NCBI RefSeq assembly: GCF_000172795.2
Contig: NZ_CP020947.1
Coordinates: 3,227,001-3,291,000 of the forward strand
Direction of reading: 5' to 3'
DNA: 64,000 nt
Source of the DNA: Rhizobium sp. CIAT894
GTDB taxonomy: Bacteria > Pseudomonadota > Alphaproteobacteria > Rhizobiales > Rhizobiaceae
Positions 36,001-45,196 of this stretch are shown one piece after another. The notes under the pieces were generated by a model that saw nothing but the letters and a program-made list of their open reading frames with translations, made no database searches and was not told the origin of the DNA. The position numbers were made by a program, and so were the translations under genes. The number at the start of each line of letters is the position of its first letter. Position 1 is the stretch's first letter.

Positions 36001-36941
36001 TGCTCGGAAGAACTGCAAACGGCCTTTACTGGATGTTCCGTTACATCGAGCGCGCCGAAAATATCGCCCGCCTGGTCGATGCCGGGCTGCGCATGTCGCT
36101 GACCCGCAGCAGCGCTGGCGACGACAACTGGGATGGCGTGCTGCAAAGCGCCGGCGTGCGCGAGGCTTATGACGAGAGCCGCACGAAGCTGACCAACGCT
36201 GAAGCGATCGACTATCTCCTGCGCGATCGCGCCAATCCGTCGAGCGTCATGTCCTGCATCGAATCCGGCCGCAACAATGCCCGCATGGTGCGCACCGCGC
36301 TGACGCGGGAGACCTGGGAAGCGACCAACGAATGCTGGATCGAGCTGAAGGCGCTGCTCGAAAAGCGTGTGAAGGCCGCCGACCTGCCGGAGGTGATCGA
36401 CGTCATCAAGCGCCGCGCCGGCCTCATCCGTGGCGCCTTCCATGGCTCGACGCTGCGCAACGAGCTCTATAACTTCGCCCGCATCGGCACCTTCATCGAG
36501 CGGGCCGACAATACCAGCCGCATCCTCGATGTGAAATACTACGTGCTGCTGCCCTCGGTCTCGGCGGTCGGTTCGTCGCTCGACAACGTCCAGTGGGAAT
36601 CGATCCTGCGCTCGGTTTCCGCTCACCGCGCCTATAGTTGGGCCTATGACGGCGAATACCGGGCGATGAACATTGCCGACTTCCTGACGCTGAACGTCCA
36701 GATGCCGCGTTCGCTTGCCTATTGTTACGAGAAGATCGTCAGCAATCTCGGCTACCTCGCCCAGGATTACGAGGCGCGGCTGCCTGCCCACGATACCGCC
36801 GATGCGATCCGCACCACGCTGCAGACCAGAGCAATCCGCGACATCATGGATCAGGGCCTGCATGAGTTCCTCGAGGATTTCGTCTCGCGCAACAACCAGC
36901 TCGGCGCCGAGATTTCCGACGGCTACCGGTTCTACGTTTAA
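36000..36941 (+). CDS. Alpha-E domain protein
   Basis: A 313-residue, almost entirely helical protein beginning 'MLGRTANGLYWMFRYIERAENIARL', the hallmark of the alpha-E family (DUF403). Its ATG overlaps the stop of the ATP-grasp gene by one base (TGATG), so the two are coupled. Alpha-E proteins always accompany circularly permuted ATP-grasp and transglutaminase-like proteins in a predicted peptide-tagging or peptide-synthesis system. No catalytic role is established. Confidence 0.92.
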   Translation: MLGRTANGLYWMFRYIERAENIARLVDAGLRMSLTRSSAGDDNWDGVLQSAGVREAYDESRTKLTNAEAIDYLLRDRANPSSVMSCIESGRNNARMVRTALTRETWEATNECWIELKALLEKRVKAADLPEVIDVIKRRAGLIRGAFHGSTLRNELYNFARIGTFIERADNTSRILDVKYYVLLPSVSAVGSSLDNVQWESILRSVSAHRAYSWAYDGEYRAMNIADFLTLNVQMPRSLAYCYEKIVSNLGYLAQDYEARLPAHDTADAIRTTLQTRAIRDIMDQGLHEFLEDFVSRNNQLGAEISDGYRFYV

Positions 36942-36953
36942 GCGGATCAGAAC

Positions 36954-37778
36954 ATGAGACTGAAGATCAGCCACCTCACCGAATACCGCTACGACGAACC
37001 GGCGCAATTCTCGCTGCAGCGCCTCAGACTGACGCCGCCGACATCAGCCGCCCAGAAGGTGCTCGCCTGGTCGCTGAACGTCGAGGGCGCCACGCCCGAG
37101 GTGGAATATGACGACCAATATGGCAATCACGTCAATCTGGTCTCACTGGAAGGCGCGCAGCACGTGACGCGCATTCTCGCCGAAGGCGAAGTCGAGACCG
37201 CCGACAATAACGGCGTCACTGGCCCGCATACCGGCTTCTGTCCGCTCTGGCTCTTCCTGCGGGAAACGCCGCTGACCAAGAGCGGCAAGCTGGTCAAGGA
37301 ACTCGTCAAGAGTGTCGCTGGCGATAACGCGCTTGCCCGCATGCATGCGCTGATGGCGGCGATCCACACGACGGTCGCCTATAGGCCAGGCACCAGCAAC
37401 ACCGAGACGACGGCCGAACAGGCGCTGGAAAAAAAGAGTGGTGTCTGCCAGGATCACGCCCACATCTTCATTGCCGCCGCCCGCGCCCTGCAGGTGCCGG
37501 CCCGCTACGTCTCGGGCTATCTGATGATGGCGGAAAAGGTCGAACAGGCAGCGACCCATGCCTGGGCCGAAGCCCATATTCCCGGCCTCGGCTGGGTCGG
37601 ATTCGACCCGGCCAACGAGATCTGCCCGGATGCCCGTTACGTCAGGATCGCCTCCGGCCTCTGCTACCGCGACGCCGCGCCGATTTCCGGTATGCGCATC
37701 GGCACGCCGGGCGAGACGCTGTCGGTCACCGTCAAGGTCGAGAACGGCGGGCAGATGCAAAGCCAAAGCCAGAGCTGA
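36954..37778 (+). CDS. Transglutaminase-like cysteine protease family protein
   Basis: A 274-residue protein with the bacterial transglutaminase N-terminal beta domain (LKISHLTEYRYDEPAQFSLQ) and a papain-like core. The catalytic triad is visible: C165 in 'SGVCQDHAHIF', H202 in 'THAWAEAHI' and D218 in 'GFDPANEIC'. It is third in the ATP-grasp/alpha-E/transglutaminase operon, where it probably cleaves or transfers the product of the ATP-grasp enzyme. No signal peptide, so it is cytoplasmic. Confidence 0.92.
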   Translation: MRLKISHLTEYRYDEPAQFSLQRLRLTPPTSAAQKVLAWSLNVEGATPEVEYDDQYGNHVNLVSLEGAQHVTRILAEGEVETADNNGVTGPHTGFCPLWLFLRETPLTKSGKLVKELVKSVAGDNALARMHALMAAIHTTVAYRPGTSNTETTAEQALEKKSGVCQDHAHIFIAAARALQVPARYVSGYLMMAEKVEQAATHAWAEAHIPGLGWVGFDPANEICPDARYVRIASGLCYRDAAPISGMRIGTPGETLSVTVKVENGGQMQSQSQS

Positions 37779-37889
37779 GGGCTCCGAGGGATAGAACGCG
37801 GCCTCTCGGTCCCCATCGATCTCTCGCAGCACGTACTCTCGCCAATGCGAGCATGCCGAAGGAATAGCTTCGCCCTTGGTAAAAAGCCA

Positions 37890-37916
37890 AAGACGGGGCT
37901 TGCACCCCGCCTTTTA
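37890..37916. terminator. Terminator between convergent operons
   Basis: CGGGG / CCCCG with a 6-base loop, extended by AAAG / CTTT and followed by TTTT on the plus strand and a run of A (U on the minus transcript) before it. It can serve both the transglutaminase operon and the opposing dehydratase. Confidence 0.6.
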
Positions 37917-37944
37917 AACGATCCAATTTCGGATGCGTCCCTGC

Positions 37945-39684
37945 TCAGTGGCTGTCCTTGCCGACAGCGTTTCCGCGACATCCCTTGAGGAAGTCGAGGT
38001 CGGCGCCGGTATCGGCGCCTTCAACATGCTGCTGATGCAGGAAGGCATAACCCGACGTCGGCAGATCATGGTTCGGCTGCCATTCGGCGAGACGGCGCGC
38101 CAATTCCTCGTCTGAGATGTCGAGATGCAGGCGGCGGTTCGGCACGTCAAGTTCGATCATGTCGCCGTTCTTGACGACCGCGAGCGGCCCACCGACTGCC
38201 GCTTCCGGCGAGGTATGCAGCACGACGGTACCATAGGCCGTTCCGGACATGCGGGCGTCCGATATACGCACCATGTCGAGGATGCCCTTTTTCAGCACCT
38301 TCGGCGGCAGTCCCATGTTGCCGACTTCGGCCATGCCCGGATAGCCCTTCGGGCCGCAGTTCTTCATGACCATGACGCAGGTCTCGTCAATGTCGAGATT
38401 GTCGTCGTTGATCTTCGCCTTGTAGTCGTCGATATCCTCAAACACGACGGCCCTGCCCCTGTGCACCAGGAGATGCGGCGAGGCGGCCGAAGGCTTCAGT
38501 ACTGCACCCTTCGGCGCCAGATTGCCGCGCAGCACGACGATGCCGCCCGAAGAGGTCAGCGCCTTTTCAGCCGGCAGGATGACGTCCTCGTTCCAGTTGA
38601 TGACGTCCTTGACCTCATCCCAGACGGTTTCGCCGGAGACAGTCAGCGCGTCCTTGTGCAGAAGGCCGGCTTCGCCCAGGCGCTTCAGCACGACGGGCAG
38701 GCCGCCTGCATAGAAGAACTCTTCCATCAGATATTTGCCCGATGGCATCAGGTTGACGATGGTGGGAACATCACGGCCGCAGCGATCCCAGTCGTCGAGC
38801 GAAAGATCGATGCCGACGCGGCCGGCAATGGCAAGCAGGTGGATGACGGCATTGGTCGATCCGCCGATCGCCGCATTGGTGCGGATGGCGTTCTCGAAGG
38901 CCTGTTTCGTCATGATCTCGGACGGCTTCAGGTCGTCCTTGACCATCTGCACGATGCGGCGGCCGGTCAGCTGCGCCATGACCTTGCGGCGGGAATCGAC
39001 GCCCGGGATCGCGGCATTGCCCGACAGTGCCATGCCGAGCGCTTCGGCCATCGACGCCATCGTCGAGGCGGTGCCCATGGTGTTGCAAGTGCCCGACGAG
39101 CGGCTCATCGACGCTTCCGCTTCGAGGAACTCGGCCTGAGTCATCTCGCCGGCCTTCACCATTTCGGAGAACTTCCACAGATGCGTGCCGGAGCCGACAC
39201 GCTCGCCGCGGAAATAGCCGTTCAGCATCGGCCCGCCGGTGACGACGATGGAGGGCAGATCGCAGGAGGCGGCACCCATCAGCAGCGACGGCGTGGTCTT
39301 GTCACAGCCGACGAGCAGCACGCAGCCATCCATAGGCTGGCCGCGGATCGCTTCTTCCACCGCAAGCGCGGCGAGGTTGCGATACATCATCGCGGTCGGG
39401 CGGAAGGTATTTTCCGAAGCCGAGAACACCGGCACTTCGAGCGGGAAGCCGCCGGCCTCCCAGACACCTGCCTTCACCTTCTCGGCGAGTTCTCTCAGAT
39501 GACCGTTGCACGGGGTCATATCCGACCAGGTGTTGAGGATACCGATCACCGGCCGGCCGTCGAACAGGTCGTGCGGATATCCCTGGTTTTTAAGCCAGCC
39601 GCGGTGATAGATCACGTCGCGGCTCGTGCCGCCATACCATTCCTGCGACCTCAGCCTGCGCGGCCATTCGGCTTTCTTTTTCAT
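37945..39684 (-). CDS. araC: L-arabinonate dehydratase (IlvD/Edd family)
   Basis: A 579-residue IlvD/Edd enzyme. The iron-sulfur ligands are C59 (TPCNGH), C127 (VGCDKTTPS) and C200 (SGTCNTMG), and the catalytic serine is in 'DARMSGTAYG'. Length and these positions fit the characterised R. leguminosarum L-arabinonate dehydratase (EC 4.2.1.25), which turns L-arabinonate into 2-keto-3-deoxy-L-arabinonate. Neighbouring aldehyde dehydrogenase and GguC/AraD1 supply the next steps to 2-oxoglutarate. The symbol follows the Azospirillum pathway naming and is not the AraC regulator. Confidence 0.92.
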   Translation of the reverse strand: MKKKAEWPRRLRSQEWYGGTSRDVIYHRGWLKNQGYPHDLFDGRPVIGILNTWSDMTPCNGHLRELAEKVKAGVWEAGGFPLEVPVFSASENTFRPTAMMYRNLAALAVEEAIRGQPMDGCVLLVGCDKTTPSLLMGAASCDLPSIVVTGGPMLNGYFRGERVGSGTHLWKFSEMVKAGEMTQAEFLEAEASMSRSSGTCNTMGTASTMASMAEALGMALSGNAAIPGVDSRRKVMAQLTGRRIVQMVKDDLKPSEIMTKQAFENAIRTNAAIGGSTNAVIHLLAIAGRVGIDLSLDDWDRCGRDVPTIVNLMPSGKYLMEEFFYAGGLPVVLKRLGEAGLLHKDALTVSGETVWDEVKDVINWNEDVILPAEKALTSSGGIVVLRGNLAPKGAVLKPSAASPHLLVHRGRAVVFEDIDDYKAKINDDNLDIDETCVMVMKNCGPKGYPGMAEVGNMGLPPKVLKKGILDMVRISDARMSGTAYGTVVLHTSPEAAVGGPLAVVKNGDMIELDVPNRRLHLDISDEELARRLAEWQPNHDLPTSGYAFLHQQHVEGADTGADLDFLKGCRGNAVGKDSH

Positions 39685-39707
39685 CGTCTCTGTCCTTCAA
39701 GTGATTG

Positions 39708-39730
39708 CCGGGCCGCCTCGTACGGCCCGG
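39708..39730 (-). promoter_or_regulatory. Intercistronic stem-loop
   Basis: An 8-bp perfect GC stem (CCGGGCCG / CGGCCCGG) with a 7-base loop lies between the aldehyde dehydrogenase and dehydratase genes. It has no U-tract; it may stabilise or process the mRNA, or attenuate transcription. Confidence 0.5.
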
Positions 39731-39743
39731 ATCATCGGATATT

Positions 39744-41177
39744 TCAAGCCAGCGTGTAGGCGGTCTTGACCGTTGTGTAGAACTCGGCGGCGTACTTGCC
39801 CTGCTCGCGCGGGCCGTAGGACGAACCCTTGCGACCGCCGAAGGGAACGTGGAAATCGACGCCTGCCGTCGGCAGATTGACCATGACCATGCCGGCTTCC
39901 GAATTGCGCTTGAAGTGCGTCGCATGTTTCAGGCTGGTCGTGGCAATGCCGGCCGAAAGGCCGAACGGCGTGTCGTTGGCGATGGCAAGCGCCTCGTCGT
40001 AATCCCTGGCCCGGATCACCGAGACCACAGGTCCGAAGATCTCCTCGCGCGAAATGCGCATCTGGTTGGTCGCTTCGGTAAACAGCGTCGGCTGCAGATA
40101 GAAGCCGGGCGTCTCGCGGGAGATGACCTCGCCGCCGAAGGCGAGCTTGGCGCCTTCCTTTTTGCCGATCTCGATATAGTCGGTATCGGTCTTCAGCTGC
40201 CGCTCGTCGACGACCGGACCGATATGGGTGCCGGCCTTCAGCGCGTTGTCGACAACAAGCGTCTTCAGCTTGTCGGTGAGGGCTGCGACGAACTTGTCGT
40301 GGATACCTTCGGTGACGATGAGGCGCGAGGACGCCGTGCAGCGCTGGCCGGTCGAGAAGAAGCCGGAATTGGCGGCGGCTTCGACGGCAACGGAAAGATC
40401 GGCGTCGTCGAGCACCACCATCGGGTTCTTGCCGCCCATCTCCAGCTGGAACTTGCGGTTATGCTCGATGGAGGCGGCGGCGACGCGCCGGCCGGTGCCG
40501 GTGGAGCCGGTGAAGGTGATGCCGTGAACGTCGGGGCTTTCGAGCATCGCCTGGCCGACGACCGAGCCCTTGCCCATGACGAGGTTCAGGACGCCCTTCG
40601 GCAGCCCTGCCCGATTGAGGATGTCGACGATCGCCCAGGAGCAGGCCGGCACGAGTTCGGCCGGCTTGAAGACGATGGTGTTGCCGTAGGCGAGCGCCGG
40701 CGCGATCTTCCAGGCGGGGATGGCGATCGGGAAGTTCCACGGCGTGATGATGCCGATGACACCGAGGCCCTCACGGGTGATTTCGACGCCGATGTTCGGG
40801 CGAACCGACGGGATAACCTCGCCCGCCAGCCGCAGGGCTTCGCCTGCGAAGAATTCGAAGATCTGCGAGGCGCGGATGACTTCGCCGGTCGCCTCAGGCA
40901 GGGTCTTGCCTTCCTCGCGGGCGAGCAGCGCGCCGAGCTCGTCCTTGCGCGCCATGATCTCGTCGCCCGCCTTCTTCAGGATGACGTGGCGTTCCCAGAT
41001 GCCGGAGCGCGACCAGGCCGGGAAGGCGGCTTTGGCGGCGGCGATGGCATTCTTGGTGTCTTCGGCACTGCCGTTGGCATAGAGGCCGACGACCTCGTTC
41101 GTATCGGACGGGTTGATGTTCTTCGTCGCGTCCGTGCCGACCCATTCGCCGGCGATCAGGTTTTGATAAATGGTCAT
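39744..41177 (-). CDS. araE: 2-Oxoglutarate semialdehyde dehydrogenase (ALDH family)
   Basis: A 477-residue aldehyde dehydrogenase with N148 (TPWNFP), K171 (FKPAE), E246 (LEMGGKNP) and catalytic C280 (STGQRCTAS). The placement between L-arabinonate dehydratase and GguC/AraD1 makes alpha-ketoglutaric semialdehyde dehydrogenase, the last step of non-phosphorylative L-arabinose breakdown, the best call. The sequence alone would also fit succinate-semialdehyde-type enzymes of the same subgroup. Confidence 0.88.
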   Translation of the reverse strand: MTIYQNLIAGEWVGTDATKNINPSDTNEVVGLYANGSAEDTKNAIAAAKAAFPAWSRSGIWERHVILKKAGDEIMARKDELGALLAREEGKTLPEATGEVIRASQIFEFFAGEALRLAGEVIPSVRPNIGVEITREGLGVIGIITPWNFPIAIPAWKIAPALAYGNTIVFKPAELVPACSWAIVDILNRAGLPKGVLNLVMGKGSVVGQAMLESPDVHGITFTGSTGTGRRVAAASIEHNRKFQLEMGGKNPMVVLDDADLSVAVEAAANSGFFSTGQRCTASSRLIVTEGIHDKFVAALTDKLKTLVVDNALKAGTHIGPVVDERQLKTDTDYIEIGKKEGAKLAFGGEVISRETPGFYLQPTLFTEATNQMRISREEIFGPVVSVIRARDYDEALAIANDTPFGLSAGIATTSLKHATHFKRNSEAGMVMVNLPTAGVDFHVPFGGRKGSSYGPREQGKYAAEFYTTVKTAYTLA

Positions 41178-41211
41178 GGGCTCAACAAGCCTCCTTTACC
41201 GTTTACATCAC

Positions 41212-41236
41212 GATCCGGCCACCAAGCGGCCGGATC
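41212..41236 (-). promoter_or_regulatory. Intercistronic stem-loop
   Basis: A 9-bp perfect stem (GATCCGGCC / GGCCGGATC) around a 7-base loop between the GguC/AraD1 and aldehyde dehydrogenase genes. No U-tract follows on the minus strand. Confidence 0.5.
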
Positions 41237-41243
41237 TCAAAAA

Positions 41244-42239
41244 TCAGAGCTGCCTGACGGCAATCTCTTCCTCGGCGGCTACCTTCAGCGGATTGCGCAA
41301 GGCCAGGCCGAATTCGGCGACTTCGATCTCGAAGACATCGCCCTCTTCCGCCTTGATGCCGTCGGCAAAGGACAGTGTCGCGGTGCCGAACATGTGGACA
41401 TGCACGTCCCCCGGAACACGGAAGATGCCGTATTTGAAATGGTGATATTCGAGGTTGGCGAAGGTGTGCGACATGTTCGCTTCGCCCGACAGGAAGGGTT
41501 TTTCGAAGATCACCTTGTCGCCGCGCTTGATGCGCGAGGTGCCGCGGATATCGTCGGGTGCGGCGCCGATGCGGATTTCCGGACCATAGGCGGCCGGGCG
41601 CAGTTTCGAGTGGGCCAGATAGAGATAGTTGATCCGCTCGGTGACGTGGTCCGAAAACTCGTTCGACAGGGCAAAGCCGATGCGGAACGGCGAGCCGTCC
41701 TTGGCGATCACGTAAATGCCGGCCATTTCAGGCTCTTCGCCGCCGTCGAGCGCGAAGGAAGGCGAGACGAGCGGCGCGCCGGGGGCAGCCGTGCCGTAGC
41801 CGTTGCCCTTGTAGAACCATTCGGGCTGCACGCCTTTTTCGCCAGCCTTCGGCTTGCCGTTCTCCAGGCCCATCTTGAACATCTTCATCGAGTCGGTCAG
41901 CGTTTCCTCGGCCGCCTCGCTGGTCTTCTTGTGCATGGAATCGCGGGTGGCGGCCGAACCCAGATGCGTCAGACCGGTGCCGGTCAGATGCAGGTGGGCG
42001 GCGTCCGGATGGGTGATCGGCGGCAGGAAGCGGCCGTCCGCATAGGCCTTTTCAAGATCGACGGCATCGCCGTAACCATGGGCCTCGATAACAGCGGCAA
42101 GCGACTTGCCGCCGTCGGCGGCTTCCATCGCCAGCGCATAGACGCTGCCGGCGTTCTTCACCGACCTGGCTGCGCCGCCCTGCTCGCGCACGGCGACGAC
42201 GATCTCTCCGTTGGCACCCTTGATCTGGGAAATAAGCAC
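41244..42239 (-). CDS. gguC: GguC/AraD1-family protein (FAH-like 2-keto-3-deoxy-L-arabinonate dehydratase)
   Basis: A 331-residue fumarylacetoacetate-hydrolase-fold protein with 'SDHVTERINYLYLAHSKLRP' and 'VHVHMFGTATLSFADG'. This is the third gene of the Agrobacterium-type gguABC operon and is also known as AraD1; by context it dehydrates 2-keto-3-deoxy-L-arabinonate to 2-oxoglutarate semialdehyde. I place the start at the GTG (42239) with GAAGGA before it, giving 'VLISQIKGANGEIVVAVR'. The open frame upstream to 42323 looks like leader sequence. Confidence 0.88.
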   Translation of the reverse strand: MLISQIKGANGEIVVAVREQGGAARSVKNAGSVYALAMEAADGGKSLAAVIEAHGYGDAVDLEKAYADGRFLPPITHPDAAHLHLTGTGLTHLGSAATRDSMHKKTSEAAEETLTDSMKMFKMGLENGKPKAGEKGVQPEWFYKGNGYGTAAPGAPLVSPSFALDGGEEPEMAGIYVIAKDGSPFRIGFALSNEFSDHVTERINYLYLAHSKLRPAAYGPEIRIGAAPDDIRGTSRIKRGDKVIFEKPFLSGEANMSHTFANLEYHHFKYGIFRVPGDVHVHMFGTATLSFADGIKAEEGDVFEIEVAEFGLALRNPLKVAAEEEIAVRQL

Positions 42240-42289
42240 GACTTCAATCCTTCTCGTTTCGGCGGGTCTTAAGAAAAAGCTCCGCCTGT

Positions 42290-42309
42290 CCGGCTCCCAC
42301 GGGAGCCGG
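42290..42309 (-). promoter_or_regulatory. Intercistronic stem-loop
   Basis: An 8-bp perfect stem (CCGGCTCC / GGAGCCGG) with tetraloop CACG between gguB and gguC. The minus-strand transcript continues into gguC, so this is not a full terminator. Confidence 0.5.
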
Positions 42310-42356
42310 AATCCATCATTCATATGACTGCGAATGCCGGGGCTGCGCTTAGGCGC

Positions 42357-43568
42357 TCAGCCCTTGTTCTTGTTGTAGACGTCGAAGAACACGGCGGCGA
42401 GAAGCACCGCACCCTTGACCATCTGCTGCGAGTCGGTGCCGAGACCGTGGATCGACATGCCGTTGTTCATGATGCCCATGATCAACGCGCCGATCACCGC
42501 ACCCGTCACCTTGCCGACGCCGCCCTGGGCCGATGCGCCGCCGATGAAGCAGGCGGCGATGACGTCGAGTTCGAGACCGAAACCACCCTTGGCCGTCGCC
42601 GAATTCAGGCGCAGCGCGACGATCAGGCCGGCCAGGCCCGCAAGCAGACCCATATTGGCGAAGGTCAGGAAGGTCAGCCGCTCGGTGTTGATACCGGAAA
42701 GCTTGGTGGCCTTCTCATTGCCGCCCATGGCGTAGATCCGCCGGCCGATCGTCGTGCGACGAGTAATGAAGGCATAGGCAGCGACGAGGACGAGCATGAC
42801 GACAAGCACATTCGGGAAGCCGCGATAGATCGACAGCTGGTAGCCGAGCGCCAGAATGGCGACGGCAACAACGATGTTCTGGACGAGGAAGAAGCCCATC
42901 GGCTCGACGTCGTTGCCGTGCTTCTCGTTCGACAGCCGCTTGCGCCACGCCATGTAGAAGAGGGTAACGGCGCCGACGACGGTCAGGATCATCGAGGTCG
43001 AGTTGATGCCGCCCGTATCGAGCAGGTTCGGCAGGAAGCCGATGCTGATCAGCTGGAAGTCCGGCGGGAAGGGACCGATGCTGGTGCCGGTTCCCGATGC
43101 CGTCATGACGAACAGCGTCAGCCCGCGGAAAACAAGCATGCCGGCGAGCGTGACGATGAAGGACGGGATCTTGTGATAGGCGACGAAATAGCCCTGGATG
43201 CCGCCGACGAGCGCGCCGAGAGCGAGGCAGATGATACCGGCCAGGACATAGTTGGTGTGCCACTGCACCGTCATCACACCGGCGATGGCGCCGACGAAGC
43301 CGACGACCGAGCCGACCGAAAGATCGATATGGCCGGCGACGATGACCAGCAGCATGCCGAGCGCCATGATGACGATGAAGGAGTTCTGCAGAATGATGTT
43401 GGTCAGGTTGAGCGGCCTGAAGAGAACGCCACCGGTCGAAATCTGGAAGAACACCATGATCGCAATGAGCGCGATGAACATGCCGTATTCGCGGATGTTG
43501 CCACGAATATAGTCTCCGATGGAGACGACACGCCCCTGCTCAGCGATGGGTTGATTGATCGGTGTCAT
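42357..43568 (-). CDS. gguB: Multiple-monosaccharide ABC transporter permease
   Basis: A 403-residue permease of the RbsC/XylH group with about ten or more membrane segments: '[20 protein letters not shown]' (conserved cytoplasmic-loop motif), '[13 protein letters not shown]' and '[20 protein letters not shown]' (EAA-like loop). It overlaps gguA by 4 bases (ATGA). It carries sugars delivered by ChvE through the inner membrane. Confidence 0.93.
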   Translation of the reverse strand: MTPINQPIAEQGRVVSIGDYIRGNIREYGMFIALIAIMVFFQISTGGVLFRPLNLTNIILQNSFIVIMALGMLLVIVAGHIDLSVGSVVGFVGAIAGVMTVQWHTNYVLAGIICLALGALVGGIQGYFVAYHKIPSFIVTLAGMLVFRGLTLFVMTASGTGTSIGPFPPDFQLISIGFLPNLLDTGGINSTSMILTVVGAVTLFYMAWRKRLSNEKHGNDVEPMGFFLVQNIVVAVAILALGYQLSIYRGFPNVLVVMLVLVAAYAFITRRTTIGRRIYAMGGNEKATKLSGINTERLTFLTFANMGLLAGLAGLIVALRLNSATAKGGFGLELDVIAACFIGGASAQGGVGKVTGAVIGALIMGIMNNGMSIHGLGTDSQQMVKGAVLLAAVFFDVYNKNKG

Positions 43569-45103
43569 TGCTTCTTCTCCCCTGAGCGCATGATAGCGCG
43601 CATGATGGTTTCCTGGCTTGCTTCTCCCTTCGGCAGTTCCGCGACGATGCGTCCTTCGTTCATCACGTAGATGCGGTCACACGTGCCAAGCAGTTCGGGC
43701 ATTTCCGACGAGATCATCAGAACGCCCTTTCCATCGGCGGCAAGCTGATTGATGATAGTATAGATTTCGTATTTTGCGCCAACGTCGATGCCGCGCGTCG
43801 GCTCGTCGAGGATCAAAATATCGGGATTGGAGAACAGCCACTTCGACAGCACCACCTTCTGCTGGTTGCCGCCGGACAGATTGACCGTTTCCTGGAAGAT
43901 GCTGGAGGAACGGATGCGCAGCTTCGACCGATAGTCGGTCGCCACGCGCGATTCCTTGACGCTGTCGATGACCGAGGCATTTGACACCGCCTTCAGATTG
44001 ACGAGCGTCGTATTGTGCAGGATCGTGTCGTTGAGCACCAGGCCGAGCTGCTTGCGGTCTTCGGTCACATAGGCGAGACCGGCGTCGATCGCCTTGCGCA
44101 CGGTGCTGACGTCGACCGGCTTGCCGTGCATCAGCGCCTCGCCTGAGATCTTGTGGCCATAGGACTTGCCGAACAGACTCATGGCGAATTCGGTGCGCCC
44201 TGCCCCCATCAGCCCGGCGATACCGACGACCTCGCCCTTGCGGACGGTGACGTTGATATTGTGCAGGACCTGACGGTCGCGGTGCTGCTGGTGGTAGGCG
44301 TTCCAGTTCTTGACTTCGAGAATGGTTTCGCCGATCGGCACCGAACGCGGCGGATAGCGGTCCTCGAGATCGCGGCCGACCATGTTGCGGATGATGATGT
44401 CTTCGCTGATTTCGTCGGCGTGACAGTCGAGCGTCTTGACGGTCATGCCGTCGCGCAGGACCGTGATCTGGTCGGCGACCTTGCGGATCTCGTTCAGCTT
44501 ATGGGAAATGATGATCGAAGTGATGCCCTGCTTGCGGAATTCCATCAGCAGCATGAGCAGCGCGTCGGAATCGCTTTCGTTGAGCGAGGCCGTGGGCTCA
44601 TCGAGGATGAGCAGCTTGACGCTCTTCGACAGCGCCTTGGCGATCTCGACGAGCTGCTGCTTACCGACGCCGATATCGGTCACCAGCGTATTCGGAGATT
44701 CGGACAGGCCGACTTTCTTGAGCAGCTGCTTCGTGCGGTTGAAGGTCTCGTCCCAGCTGATGACGCCGCTCTTGGCATTCTCGTTGCCGAGGAAGATGTT
44801 TTCCCCGATCGACAGCAACGGCACCAGCGCCAGTTCCTGATGGATGATGACGATGCCGATTTCTTCGGAGTCCCTCAGCGCCTTGAAGTTGCGCGTCTCG
44901 CCTTCATAGACGATGTCGCCGTCATAACTTCCGGTGGGATAAACGCCCGACAGGACTTTCATCAGGGTCGATTTGCCGGCCCCGTTTTCGCCGACCAATG
45001 CGTGAATTTCACCCTTGCGAACCTTGAGGTTCACGTTCTCCAGCGCCTTGACGCCAGGGAACGTCTTGGTGATGCTCCGCATTTCAAGGATGGTATTGTC
45101 CAT
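43565..45103 (-). CDS. gguA: Multiple-monosaccharide ABC transporter ATP-binding protein
   Basis: A 512-residue protein with two nucleotide-binding domains as in RbsA/MglA. Domain 1 has Walker A 'GENGAGKST', signature-region '[14 protein letters not shown]' and Walker B '[11 protein letters not shown]'. Domain 2 has a degenerate Walker A 'GLMGAGRTE', '[15 protein letters not shown]' and '[12 protein letters not shown]', the usual asymmetry of this class. The start at 45103 gives '[18 protein letters not shown]'. The frame to 45133 is upstream leader. Confidence 0.94.
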   Translation of the reverse strand: MDNTILEMRSITKTFPGVKALENVNLKVRKGEIHALVGENGAGKSTLMKVLSGVYPTGSYDGDIVYEGETRNFKALRDSEEIGIVIIHQELALVPLLSIGENIFLGNENAKSGVISWDETFNRTKQLLKKVGLSESPNTLVTDIGVGKQQLVEIAKALSKSVKLLILDEPTASLNESDSDALLMLLMEFRKQGITSIIISHKLNEIRKVADQITVLRDGMTVKTLDCHADEISEDIIIRNMVGRDLEDRYPPRSVPIGETILEVKNWNAYHQQHRDRQVLHNINVTVRKGEVVGIAGLMGAGRTEFAMSLFGKSYGHKISGEALMHGKPVDVSTVRKAIDAGLAYVTEDRKQLGLVLNDTILHNTTLVNLKAVSNASVIDSVKESRVATDYRSKLRIRSSSIFQETVNLSGGNQQKVVLSKWLFSNPDILILDEPTRGIDVGAKYEIYTIINQLAADGKGVLMISSEMPELLGTCDRIYVMNEGRIVAELPKGEASQETIMRAIMRSGEKKQ

Positions 45104-45160
45104 AGTCAAAGTTCCAGCGCCTCCGGCCGTCAAGCGGCCGGGCGATCATAAAATCGAAGA

Positions 45161-45186
45161 CCGGAACCCGCAAGCGCGGGTTCCGG
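45161..45186 (-). promoter_or_regulatory. Stem-loop between chvE and gguA
   Basis: A 10-bp perfect stem (CCGGAACCCG / CGGGTTCCGG) with a 6-base loop sits just downstream of chvE. On the transcript it is followed by TCTTCGATTTT. This is a likely leaky terminator or mRNA-stabilising structure that keeps binding-protein levels above those of the membrane components. Confidence 0.65.
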
Positions 45187-45196
45187 CCATCTCGTA

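Noticed and set aside
39705..42272. 855-codon open frame antisense to three arabinose genes
   Set aside because: It spans several real genes and their intergenic gaps on the other strand and has no recognisable domain.
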